This document shows positions 54,963 to 63,180 of a stretch of DNA of 64,000 nt, in pieces. The stretch comes from Bacteroidales bacterium (lineage in GTDB: Bacteria > Bacteroidota > Bacteroidia > Bacteroidales > GCA-2748055), in assembly GCA_029210585.1 (NCBI GenBank), contig JARGFP010000002.1, forward strand, positions 248,001-312,000, given 5' to 3'. Each line of letters begins with the position of its first letter. Position 1 is the first letter of the stretch. The notes beneath the pieces are model-generated. The model worked only from the letters and a program-made list of their open reading frames with translations. It did no database searches and was not told the DNA's origin. The translations under genes and the position numbers were made by a program.

Positions 54963-56783
54963 ATGAGCCGATTCTTCAAATTATTGCGGTACCTGGGGCC
55001 ATATAAATGGAATGTGGTTCAGAATGTGCTGTTCAATGTGCTGGGTGCATTTTTTGCACTGTTCTCCTTTGCGATGATCATCCCGTTCCTGCAGGTGCTG
55101 TTCGAAAACCAGCCAATGGTGACCGAACCGATGGAGTTCAGCTTCAAGACTGAATATTTTTTCCATACCCTGAATTATTTGCTGAGCAAGGTGATGCTGA
55201 CCTACGGGAAGCCGATGGCAATGGTGATGGTAAGTGTGATGGTTGTATTTTTCAGCCTCCTGAAAAACGGGTTCCTGTACCTTGCCAACTACACACTTGC
55301 ACCCGTAAGGGCATATACCGTTCGTGATATCCGCAGGGAGATCTACCACAAGATCATCAGGCTTCCGCTTTCATACTACAGCGAAGCGAGGAAAGGAGAT
55401 GTGATGGCACGTATTTCGAATGATGTGCAGGAGATCGAAGCCTCCATCATGAGTTCGCTGCAGATGGTGTTCCGTGACCCGCTGACCATCATCATATACA
55501 TGTCCTTCCTGATGGCAACCAACTGGCAGCTTACGCTTTTTGTACTGTTGATCCTGCCGGTATCCGGATTGCTGATCGGGCGTATTGCCAGGAATCTCAG
55601 GAAAAAATCATTCCGGGGGCAGCAACGGCTGGGGACCGTCATGTCGGTGATCGAGGAGACACTCACAGGCCTGCGGATCATCAAGGGCTTTAATGGTGAA
55701 GACCAGATGGAAAGCAGGTTCGGGGATGCCAACAACAGGTTTGCCCGGATGATGAAGCGGATCATGCGCAGGAGGCAGCTGGCCGGTCCGCTCAGTGAAT
55801 TCATGGGTACCATTGTACTGATGCTTTTGATGGCATACGGCGGCTGGCTGGTTCTTTCAGGGCAGAACGGCATGACATCTGAGAGCCTGATTTTCTTCCT
55901 GGTGGTGTTCAGCCAGGTGATCACACCCGTGAAGAATTTTTCCAATGCCTGGTTTTCGATTCAGAAAGGAATGGCATCTGTCGACCGCGTGGATGAGCTG
56001 CTGGACGCTGATGAGCGGATCGTGGAAGTGCCCAACCCCATACCGGTCAAAGATTTTACCGATGCAATTGAGTTCAAAAATGTGACATTTCGCTATGATG
56101 AAGAAGATGTGGTGAAGGATGTGAACCTGAAGATCCGGAAGGGACAGTTGATCGCCCTGGTGGGAAAATCGGGAGCAGGGAAGTCCACGCTGGTGGACCT
56201 GTTGCCCAGGTTCATGGATCCGGTGAATGGAGAGGTGCTGCTGGATGGTGTCTCCCTGAAGGAATACAGTCTGAAGGACCTGCGGAACCTGATGGGGATT
56301 GTGTCGCAGGATTCGATCCTGTTCAATGACAGTTTTTACAATAACATCTCCTTCGGGGCGGTGGATCCCGATCCTTCCTCTGTGGATGAAGCTGCCAGGG
56401 TGGCCAATGCCATGGAGTTTATTATGGAAACTCCGGATGGGATGGAGGAGAGTGTGGGTGATGGTGGAAACAAGCTTTCGGGCGGACAAAAACAGCGGAT
56501 CAGCATCGCCCGTGCCGTGATGGCCAATCCACCGATCCTGATCCTGGATGAAGCCACTTCGTCGCTTGATACGGAGAGTGAGCGCGTGGTGCAGGATGCC
56601 ATCGAGCACCTGATGAAGAACCGCACTTCCATCGTGATCGCCCACCGTTTGTCGACCATTAAAAATGCCGACCTGATCGTTGTGCTGGATGAAGGGAGGA
56701 TCGTGGAGCAGGGCAGACACGAGGAGCTGGTGATGATCGAGGGAGGTGTGTACCAGAGATTGCACAGTATGCAGTCGTTTTGA
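54963..56783 (+). CDS. ABC exporter, MsbA-type (membrane domain plus ATPase)
   Basis: A 606-residue half-transporter. Residues 1-340 hold six membrane helices. The ATPase (about 360-606) has Walker A ALVGKSGAGKSTLVDL near 399, the signature LSGGQKQRISIARAV near 508, Walker B PPILILDEATSSLD near 527 and the H-loop VIAHRLSTI. The family exports lipid A core or other lipids and drugs; lipid export is likely but not certain. Possibly co-transcribed with purB. Confidence 0.93.
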   Translation: MSRFFKLLRYLGPYKWNVVQNVLFNVLGAFFALFSFAMIIPFLQVLFENQPMVTEPMEFSFKTEYFFHTLNYLLSKVMLTYGKPMAMVMVSVMVVFFSLLKNGFLYLANYTLAPVRAYTVRDIRREIYHKIIRLPLSYYSEARKGDVMARISNDVQEIEASIMSSLQMVFRDPLTIIIYMSFLMATNWQLTLFVLLILPVSGLLIGRIARNLRKKSFRGQQRLGTVMSVIEETLTGLRIIKGFNGEDQMESRFGDANNRFARMMKRIMRRRQLAGPLSEFMGTIVLMLLMAYGGWLVLSGQNGMTSESLIFFLVVFSQVITPVKNFSNAWFSIQKGMASVDRVDELLDADERIVEVPNPIPVKDFTDAIEFKNVTFRYDEEDVVKDVNLKIRKGQLIALVGKSGAGKSTLVDLLPRFMDPVNGEVLLDGVSLKEYSLKDLRNLMGIVSQDSILFNDSFYNNISFGAVDPDPSSVDEAARVANAMEFIMETPDGMEESVGDGGNKLSGGQKQRISIARAVMANPPILILDEATSSLDTESERVVQDAIEHLMKNRTSIVIAHRLSTIKNADLIVVLDEGRIVEQGRHEELVMIEGGVYQRLHSMQSF

Positions 56784-56838
56784 GGGAGAATTGGAGAGGG
56801 GGTGACCAGGAGACGAGGAGAGGGGGAGATGTGGAGAA
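56783..56838. repeat. Purine-rich low-complexity stretch
   Basis: G/A-rich degenerate units of the type GGAGAnGGGG between the exporter stop and the glycosyltransferase gene. Its plus-strand sequence partly resembles the exporter's last codons (GTACCAGAGA versus GTGACCAGGAGA), but too weakly to count as an echo repeat. Confidence 0.5.
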
Positions 56839-56888
56839 TTTTGATATTATTAATGTTTTAATGATCCGGATGAGGATCCGGCATACGA

Positions 56889-57851
56889 ATGAAGATCAGT
56901 GGTTTTTCCATGGGCAAGAATGCCCACAAGCTTTATTACCCGATGCGGTATGCGATCGAGTCGATCCTGCCCATCGTGGATGAGTTCGTGGTGGCCCTGG
57001 GCGACAGTGATGCGGATGATGCCACCCGGGAGGAGATTGAGCAGATTGGCAGTGACAAGATCCGGATCATTGATACGGTCTGGGATATTGAAAAGTATCC
57101 CCGTGGAATGGAGCATGCGCACCAGACCGATATTGCGAAGGAGTACTGTTCGGGCGACTGGCTCTTCTACCTGCAGTCGGATGAACTGGTGCATGAGTGC
57201 TATCTTCCCGTGATCGAAGCGCGGTGCAGGGAGCTGCTGGATGACCGGGAGGTGGAAGGGCTGCTGTTCAATTACCATCATTTCTGGGGGGACTACCGGC
57301 ATATCCAGGATACACATTGCTGGTACAGGAAGGAGATCAGGATCATCCGGAACGACCCGGAGATCCACTCCTGGGAATCGGCACAATCCTTTCGCAGGAT
57401 CCCGGATTTCGACGGGCTGCATTACCGTCAGCAGGAACATACCTATAAACTGAAAGTGGCACCGGTGGATGCCTGGATCTACCACTACGGATGGGTACGG
57501 CCTCCTGTGGTGATGCAGAACAAGATCAAGGCCTTTACAGCCAACCACGAGGGCACGGCATCGGTGGACCGGAAGATCAGGGAAAAAAAGTATCCCACCT
57601 ATTTTGATTACGGGAACCTTTCGCGTCTCACGACTTTCGAAGGGAGTCATCCAAAAGTGCTGTGGCCCTGGCTGGAGCAGTTCGACTGGCAGGACCAGTT
57701 GCGGTTCGCGGGTCCGGCAACCAGCCAGATCCCGATAAAGATGAAACACGACCGGCTGAAATACCGGGTGGTTTCATGGATTGAGAAACAGGTGCTGGGC
57801 GGCAGGAGACTTGGGGAATTCAGGAACTATATTCTGCTACGGGGAAAATAA
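56889..57851 (+). CDS. Family 2-like glycosyltransferase
   Basis: A 320-residue cytosolic protein with a GT-A-like N-terminal half: GFSMGKNAHKLYYPMRYAIESILPIVDEFVVALGDSDADD near 5-45 and the acidic LFYLQSDELVHE near 94-105 where the metal-binding DxD is expected. The rest (HYRQQEHTYKLKVAPVDAWIYHYGWVRPP) matches a group of Bacteroidetes sugar transferases. Acceptor and sugar are unknown. It follows the exporter by about 105 bases. Confidence 0.8.
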   Translation: MKISGFSMGKNAHKLYYPMRYAIESILPIVDEFVVALGDSDADDATREEIEQIGSDKIRIIDTVWDIEKYPRGMEHAHQTDIAKEYCSGDWLFYLQSDELVHECYLPVIEARCRELLDDREVEGLLFNYHHFWGDYRHIQDTHCWYRKEIRIIRNDPEIHSWESAQSFRRIPDFDGLHYRQQEHTYKLKVAPVDAWIYHYGWVRPPVVMQNKIKAFTANHEGTASVDRKIREKKYPTYFDYGNLSRLTTFEGSHPKVLWPWLEQFDWQDQLRFAGPATSQIPIKMKHDRLKYRVVSWIEKQVLGGRRLGEFRNYILLRGK

Positions 57852-57865
57852 TGTTGCAGCACAGC

Positions 57866-57990
57866 AACCCCGGCTTCGACAGGGTGGCATATCAAACCCG
57901 CCAGGGGGTTGATGTCTATAGCCCGGATGTTCCAACACCCCATCCCCGTCTTCGACAGAGTGAGATGTATCTCCATGGGGGTCGGAATGC
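57866..57990 (+). repeat. Two degenerate copies of a hairpin element
   Basis: Two copies share the core CTTCGACAG-GTG preceded by CCCC and followed about 30 bases later by GGGGGT. Copy one folds through CAACCCC with GGGGTTG; copy two through CCCCAT with ATGGGG. They sit between the glycosyltransferase and the echo array of the convergent gene. They resemble a small REP-like family, but two copies alone cannot prove that. Confidence 0.5.
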
Positions 57991-58107
57991 CTGTTTCAGT
58001 TTCTAAAGCTTATTGGTCTTGTTGTTTGCATAGGCTTCCCGGAACGCCTGGTGCAGATTCTATAGTTTATTGGTCTTGTCGTTTGCATAGGATAGCCGGA
58101 ACGCCTG
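57983..58107 (-). repeat. 57-bp in-frame tandem array from the 3' end of the gene at 58060
   Basis: Exact 57-base period. The stop codons lie at 58060 (own) and 58003 (echo), and the plus-strand motif CCGGAACGCCTG recurs at 58096-58107 and 58039-58050, with CGGAATGCCTG at 57983-57993. The own copy encodes QAFRLSYANDKTNKL then stop. The echo, in the same frame, encodes QAFREAYANNKTNKL then stop. A third copy is cut after QAFR. Confidence 0.88.
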
Positions 58108-58479
58108 CTCATCGTTGTAGGGAATAAATTCCGCATGGTGCTCCGGTATGTTGAAGTTATCATCTTTTTCATGCTGAATGCCGCACCAGTAGTGTTCCGT
58201 TTCAGCAAAAATCTTGGTCCAGTATTTCACCACGCCATTGGCATAACCGCAGTATGCGCAATTAATTTTCTGTAGGGGATTGAGGTATTTAAGTTGATGC
58301 CGGTCGATCTTGATGTACGCGCTTCGTTTTACATACTTCATGCTATAGAACGGGAAGCAAACCCGGTGGTACATTTCCACCCACAGGTCGAGGATCATGA
58401 TCGGGACCACCCCCAGGAAGATCATCGGATAGGTGGGAAGGTGGCGAAAGAAGCGGTGGGGCTGGGCGTAGTATTTCAT
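58060..58479 (-). CDS. Conserved hypothetical protein with membrane segment and Cys motif
   Basis: A 139-residue protein resembling uncharacterised Bacteroidetes proteins. It has a hydrophobic segment near residues 15-33 (TYPMIFLGVVPIMILDLWVEM), a basic stretch, then a cysteine cluster INCAYCGYANG near 73 and YWCGIQHEKD near 96, which could bind zinc, and an acidic tail. Catalytic residues cannot be identified. The codons for its last 15 residues are duplicated in frame past the stop. It is divergent from the DUF5916 gene. Confidence 0.8.
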   Translation of the reverse strand: MKYYAQPHRFFRHLPTYPMIFLGVVPIMILDLWVEMYHRVCFPFYSMKYVKRSAYIKIDRHQLKYLNPLQKINCAYCGYANGVVKYWTKIFAETEHYWCGIQHEKDDNFNIPEHHAEFIPYNDEQAFRLSYANDKTNKL

Positions 58480-58691
58480 TGCATGTGCATTTAAGAGGGT
58501 TTCAGTAGTACTTGTCTTATGCTTGTGGTATGTCAGGATTTCGCGCGGAAAAAGTAGACAAAATGATCTGAATCTGCAAGCTAACCTGATTTTGCCGTAA
58601 ATACGTTTTTGGGCCAGATTATTTCAGAAATAAGCTGTAACAAACTTTTCCTTCATTCGTCTTAGTATAAGCAAACCCCGATAAGCAAACC

Positions 58692-61325
58692 ATGAAAAAG
58701 TACTTCGCATTTACCGTTCTGCTTTTTTTTGTTGGAACGGTCCTGCCCGGACAGGCGGAATATCTTCCTAAAAAGCGCTACAAGGCATTTCGTGTTGAAA
58801 ATGCACCTGTGATCAATGGAGCATTTGATGATCCGGCATGGCAGCAAGGCACCTGGGCAGGAGGTTTTATTCAGCATGAGCCCTATGCCGACCGGCCGCC
58901 ATCGCAGGATACTGAGTTCAAGGTGGCATTTGACGACCTGAACCTGTATGTTGCCATCCGTGCGATTGACATGTCTCCGGACAGTATCACCAGCAGGATG
59001 AGCAGGCGTGATAACGGGGAAGGGGATATGGTTTTTGTGATTTTCGACAGTTACCATGATTTGCGAACGGGATTTGTATTTGGTGTGAGTGCGGCAGGTG
59101 TACGGTTCGACCAGATCTTTTCCAACAATGGTCAGAATGAAGATCCCAGCTGGGACCCGATCTGGCAGGCAAAGACGCAGGTCTATGACTGGGGTTGGGC
59201 AGCGGAGATGAAAATCCCGTTTACACAGTTGCGCTTCAAGAAAAACTCCAGCGAAGTGTGGGGATTTGAAGTGGCACGGCAGATCTTCCGTCATGAGGAG
59301 ATAAGCCTCTGGCATCCCATACCCAGGAATGCACCAGGACTCATACATGCAATGGGGGAATTGGAAGGACTGGAGGAGATCGAACCCAGGAAGCTACTGG
59401 ATCTGATGCCTTATGGTGTGGCTTCGAACAATACCTATGAACCAGAAGAAGGAAATCCATTTGCCGACGGCAGCGATCCGAAACTCAGTATTGGTTTGGA
59501 TGGTAAAGTGGGTGTAACGAACAACCTCACTATTGATTTTACCATCAACCCCGATTTCGGGCAGGTCGAGGCTGATCCTTCGGAGGTGAACCTGAGTGCA
59601 TTTGAGACCTATTTCCAGGAAAAGCGGCCCTTCTTTATCGAAGGCAGCAATATCACCAGTTTCAATGTGGGACTGGGTGATGGCGGTGTAGGGAACGACA
59701 ACCTGTTTTACAGCAGGCGCATCGGTCGCCGACCCCACGGAGATCCGGAACTGGAAGACGGGGAGTATGCAAAGATGCCGCTGTTTGCCCCGATTTTAGG
59801 TGCAGGCAAGATTACCGGGAAGACCCAGAATGGCATCTCGATGGGTGTGCTGGAGGCGGTAACTGCAGACACGAAAGCGATGATCGACAGGGACGGGGAG
59901 CGAAGGCAGGAAACGGTTGAACCACTTACCAATTATTCCCTGGCGAGGGTGCAAAAGGATTTCAACAAAGGGAATACGATCATCGGGGGAGCAGTAACCA
60001 ATGTTCTGAGGAGACTTGATGGTACCGGCCTGGATTACCTGCACCAGGATGCGACAACAGGTGGAGTGGATTTCGCACAGTATTTCAGGGACAGGAACTA
60101 TTCCCTGAATGCATCCCTGTATTTCAGTAATGTAGGCGGATCCACAGAGGCGATTTCGGAAACGCAGCGAAGTTCTGCCAGGTACTACCAGAGACCAGAT
60201 GCGGACCACCTGGAGTTTGATTCCACCCTGACACGGCTGAGCGGGTTGGGAGGGAAACTGGAATTTGGAAAGATCGGCGGCAACTGGAATTTTTTGTTCA
60301 TGAATGTGTTCAAAAGTCCGGGCCTGGAGCTGAATGATATGGGCTTTATGCGGCAGGCAGACCATATGCTGAATGTGTTGTGGTCGGGGTACAGTTTCAC
60401 GGAGCCATTCAGTATTTTCAGGAGTGTCAACCTCAACAATGATGTATTCGTATCTTCGGATTTCGGGGGGGAGGTGAACGGTGTAGGTTATGAGTACAAT
60501 GTGAGAGGTTATTTCAAGAATTTCTGGCATGCAGGTGTTGGAGGAGGTTTTAATTTCATGGAAGTTTCCACAACCATGCTGAGGGGTGGACCCTCCATGC
60601 TGATGCCCAACAGCAGCCGCTTGTATCTGAACCTTGGGACGGATGACAGGAAGGTCTTTTCTGCTGAATTTTTCGGTTCCAGGCATTGGGCGGCCAGTGA
60701 TAATTTTAGGCGCTGGTCTTATGATCTTGATTTTACGTTCAGGCCGTTCAATACGCTTTCCATCTCCCTGAATCCATCGTACATGGATCAGTTCGATGTC
60801 CTGCAATATGTCAGCATCCAGGAAATGGCGGGTGAGGACCGTTACATCTTTGCGCGCATCGATCAAAAAGTGCTGAGCATGTCACTGCGGGTGAACTACA
60901 ATATCACGCCGGACCTTACCATCCAGTACTGGGGGCAGCCGTTTATCGCCTGCGGGGAGTACACACAATTTAAAATGATCACGGATCCGCATGCCGATGC
61001 GTTCCGTGACCGGTACCGGGAATTCACCACGGATCAGATGACACTAGAGGATGAGGTGTATTTTATAGATGAAAACAGGGATGGGGTTTCGGATTACAGC
61101 TTTGATGTTCCGGATTTCACCGTGGATGAGTGGCTCTCCAACCTGGTGATCCGGTGGGAGTTCCTGCCCGGATCCACCGCATACCTTGTATGGTCGCAGA
61201 CCCGCGACTATTTTGATTCCTCGGGCACATTTGAAGTAATGGACAACGTGGATCAGCTGTTCACCGATAAAAGGGCGAATAACACAATTTTACTGAAAGT
61301 TTCGTATAGGATCGGACTGAGGTAG
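58692..61325 (+). CDS. DUF5916-type outer-membrane protein with CBM9-like N-terminal domain
   Basis: An 877-residue exported protein. A signal peptide (MKKYFAFTVLLFFVGTVLPGQA) is followed by a CBM9-like domain (about 30-210; DDPAWQQGTWAGGFIQHEP, FKVAFDDLNLYVAIRAID). The remainder (about 220-877) fits the DUF5916 pattern of a predicted outer-membrane beta-barrel, with NLTIDFTINPDFGQVEADPSEVNLSAFETYFQEKRPFFIEG near 280 and a final hydrophobic strand ending in RIGLR. The family is widespread in Bacteroidetes and uncharacterised. It stands alone with its own upstream region. Confidence 0.85.
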   Translation: MKKYFAFTVLLFFVGTVLPGQAEYLPKKRYKAFRVENAPVINGAFDDPAWQQGTWAGGFIQHEPYADRPPSQDTEFKVAFDDLNLYVAIRAIDMSPDSITSRMSRRDNGEGDMVFVIFDSYHDLRTGFVFGVSAAGVRFDQIFSNNGQNEDPSWDPIWQAKTQVYDWGWAAEMKIPFTQLRFKKNSSEVWGFEVARQIFRHEEISLWHPIPRNAPGLIHAMGELEGLEEIEPRKLLDLMPYGVASNNTYEPEEGNPFADGSDPKLSIGLDGKVGVTNNLTIDFTINPDFGQVEADPSEVNLSAFETYFQEKRPFFIEGSNITSFNVGLGDGGVGNDNLFYSRRIGRRPHGDPELEDGEYAKMPLFAPILGAGKITGKTQNGISMGVLEAVTADTKAMIDRDGERRQETVEPLTNYSLARVQKDFNKGNTIIGGAVTNVLRRLDGTGLDYLHQDATTGGVDFAQYFRDRNYSLNASLYFSNVGGSTEAISETQRSSARYYQRPDADHLEFDSTLTRLSGLGGKLEFGKIGGNWNFLFMNVFKSPGLELNDMGFMRQADHMLNVLWSGYSFTEPFSIFRSVNLNNDVFVSSDFGGEVNGVGYEYNVRGYFKNFWHAGVGGGFNFMEVSTTMLRGGPSMLMPNSSRLYLNLGTDDRKVFSAEFFGSRHWAASDNFRRWSYDLDFTFRPFNTLSISLNPSYMDQFDVLQYVSIQEMAGEDRYIFARIDQKVLSMSLRVNYNITPDLTIQYWGQPFIACGEYTQFKMITDPHADAFRDRYREFTTDQMTLEDEVYFIDENRDGVSDYSFDVPDFTVDEWLSNLVIRWEFLPGSTAYLVWSQTRDYFDSSGTFEVMDNVDQLFTDKRANNTILLKVSYRIGLR

Positions 61326-61435
61326 GGGGCTCGTCGGTTACATTCCTCATGTCCTTATAATAAATTTCAATTGAGAATTCCCTATTGTTGTCGAGGAAAT
61401 GTATGAAATGCTGGAAAGAAACGACAAAAAATAGT

Positions 61436-61461
61436 TATATTTGTCGAATAAAAACGACAAA
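61436..61461 (+). promoter_or_regulatory. Promoter and palindromic operator of the ATPase gene
   Basis: TTTGTCG (61440-61446) and CGACAAA (61455-61461) form a perfect palindrome with an eight-base spacer, ending two bases before the ATG. A third CGACAAA copy is at 61422-61428. The -7 element TATATTTG (61436-61443) overlaps the left arm, so a bound factor would block transcription. Confidence 0.6.
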
Positions 61462-61463
61462 AT

Positions 61464-62654
61464 ATGAATTCGTTGATTGAATTTCAGGAAATTCTACTTC
61501 ATTCGGTCGAGGATAATTTCAGAAGATACCTGCATCAACAGATTGACTGGGAGCAAAGAATGATTGCAATAAAAGGTCCGCGTGGAGCTGGGAAAACAAC
61601 CCTGATGCTTCAGCGGCTGAAATATGACCTGGGGCTGCCTTCAGACGCACTCTATATTACAGCTGATCATACATGGTTTTATACCCATACTCTTTTTGAA
61701 ACGGCCAATAGCTGGTACAGGCAAGGTGGTAAAATGCTATTTATTGATGAGGTGCACAAGTATCCTAAATGGTCGGTAGAACTGAAGAACATTTACGATG
61801 GCTTACCTGAAATGAAGGTCGTATTTACAGCATCTTCCGCATTGGATATCTACAGGGGGGAAGCTGATTTAAGCCGGCGGGTTATTCACTATTCTCTTGC
61901 CGGTCTGTCATTCAGGGAGTATCTTCTTATGAAAAATGAATTAGTCTATAGAAGCATTACATTCAACAGCCTGGTCAGGGATCATAGGGATATTTGCAGG
62001 ATAATTACACAGGATTTCAGGCCTTTACCTGTATTTCAGCAATATTTGAAAAGTGGATATTTACCTGTCTTTCTCGAAGGAGAAGGATCCTATCTGATGA
62101 AGCTGAACCAGATCATTAATACCACTGTTGAATCAGATCTTTCATCTGTTAGTCCATATAACGCTGGGACGGCAGTAAAAATCAAGAAACTCCTGGGTGT
62201 TATTGCTGAATCCTCTCCCTTTAAACCTAATATTTCAGCAATCGCACGTAAACTTGATTTAAGCCGTGACAGTGTGTATCATTACATGTACGAATTGAAA
62301 AATGCAAAATTACTCAACACCCTGAATGCAGCAGGAAAGGGGGTGTCGACATTGCAAAAACCTGAAAAAATTTACCTGGAGAATACGAATCTCTCCTTCG
62401 CACTTAACGAAAACCCTGAAATTGGTAATATCAGGGAGACTTTTGTGCTTAACCAGTTGTTGAACAGCGGACAGCAGGTGAATGCTCCGAAGGAGGGAGA
62501 TTTTGAGACCAATGGGTGGACCATTGAGGTTGGGGGTCGAAAAAAAAGTGCTTCACAGGTAAAGCATCTTGAACAATACCTGGTCGCCGCAGATGATATT
62601 GAAACAGGAAGTGCCGGAAAAATCCCGATCTGGTTGTTTGGATTTTTATATTAA
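61464..62654 (+). CDS. AAA-family ATP-binding protein, DUF4143 type
   Basis: A 396-residue cytosolic protein. Walker A is IKGPRGAGKTTLML near residue 36 and Walker B is GGKMLFIDEVHKYPKW near 92. The C-terminal half has a winged-helix-like segment (NISAIARKLDLSRDSVYHYMYELKNAKLL near 255-283) and the DUF4143-like end with VNAPKEGDFETNGWTIEVGGRKK. The family is often mobile and linked to defence or toxin-antitoxin-like loci, but its job is unclear. Codons are clearly more AT-rich than in genes to the left, and the gene borders a cas9 locus. Confidence 0.85.
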   Translation: MNSLIEFQEILLHSVEDNFRRYLHQQIDWEQRMIAIKGPRGAGKTTLMLQRLKYDLGLPSDALYITADHTWFYTHTLFETANSWYRQGGKMLFIDEVHKYPKWSVELKNIYDGLPEMKVVFTASSALDIYRGEADLSRRVIHYSLAGLSFREYLLMKNELVYRSITFNSLVRDHRDICRIITQDFRPLPVFQQYLKSGYLPVFLEGEGSYLMKLNQIINTTVESDLSSVSPYNAGTAVKIKKLLGVIAESSPFKPNISAIARKLDLSRDSVYHYMYELKNAKLLNTLNAAGKGVSTLQKPEKIYLENTNLSFALNENPEIGNIRETFVLNQLLNSGQQVNAPKEGDFETNGWTIEVGGRKKSASQVKHLEQYLVAADDIETGSAGKIPIWLFGFLY

Positions 62655-63030
62655 CATGGCCTTTCCCATGAACCGCTCCTTGCTGATATACCTGGCGTAC
62701 AGGAAAAGGAGCAGGATAAAACGGAATATCCGATGGATATTTTAAAATCAACTACATACCAGCTCCATATAAATGCTAAAATCCAGGTAAGCCGACCGTA
62801 TTTGCTGAGTAATAAACACCTCCAAAATAGTACTTGTCTCAGTCTATTAAAATATGATCTATTCAAATAATTTAATAACTTGTAGCTGGAAAGAGTTTGA
62901 TTCGCATAAATAGCCATGCAATTCTCTCAGTGATTAACCCAAATTAATTTTAATTGAGGAACACATGAATTGTACATGCCACGTTAATGTTATTATCGGC
63001 TTTAACAAAATCAATGTGAATCTCTATTAT
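62655..63030. other. Non-coding region between the ATPase gene and the tracrRNA candidate
   Basis: AT-rich and without a supported ORF. On the minus strand about 62655-62745 reads as a hydrophobic tail (FILLLFLYARYISKERF...), possibly a membrane-protein relic, but too short to assign. Confidence 0.3.
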
Positions 63031-63032
63031 CT

Positions 63033-63140
63033 AAAGAAAGAACCCTCACCGAGTAGGCGAGGGTATAGGATAACATCCTTCGGCATATAGCCTTATTGTG
63101 AAAAGATGTAAAATCATATCAAATCTAAGGATTATTTTAG
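63033..63140 (-). ncRNA. Probable tracrRNA of the type II-C CRISPR-Cas9 system
   Basis: Read on the minus strand, an AT-rich stretch (63140-63093, candidate anti-repeat, ending CACAATAAGG as in many type II-C tracrRNAs) is followed by three hairpins. These are GGC-TATAT-GCC (63092-63082), AGGAT-GTT-ATCCT (63079-63067), and a nine-pair stem ACCCTCGCC / GGTGAGGGT (63064-63042), then the T-rich end TCTTTCTTT. It lies just upstream of cas9 in antisense, a known type II-C arrangement. The CRISPR array is not in the window, so anti-repeat pairing cannot be tested here. Confidence 0.72.
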
Positions 63141-63180
63141 AAAAACAAAACTTTCACTCCATCATAAAATTTGTACAAAC

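Noticed and set aside
62651-62917. An 88-codon minus-strand frame after the ATPase gene.
   Set aside because: Starts in AT-rich non-coding DNA and shows no domain; a different minus-strand frame looks more like a membrane-protein relic, but is too short to call.
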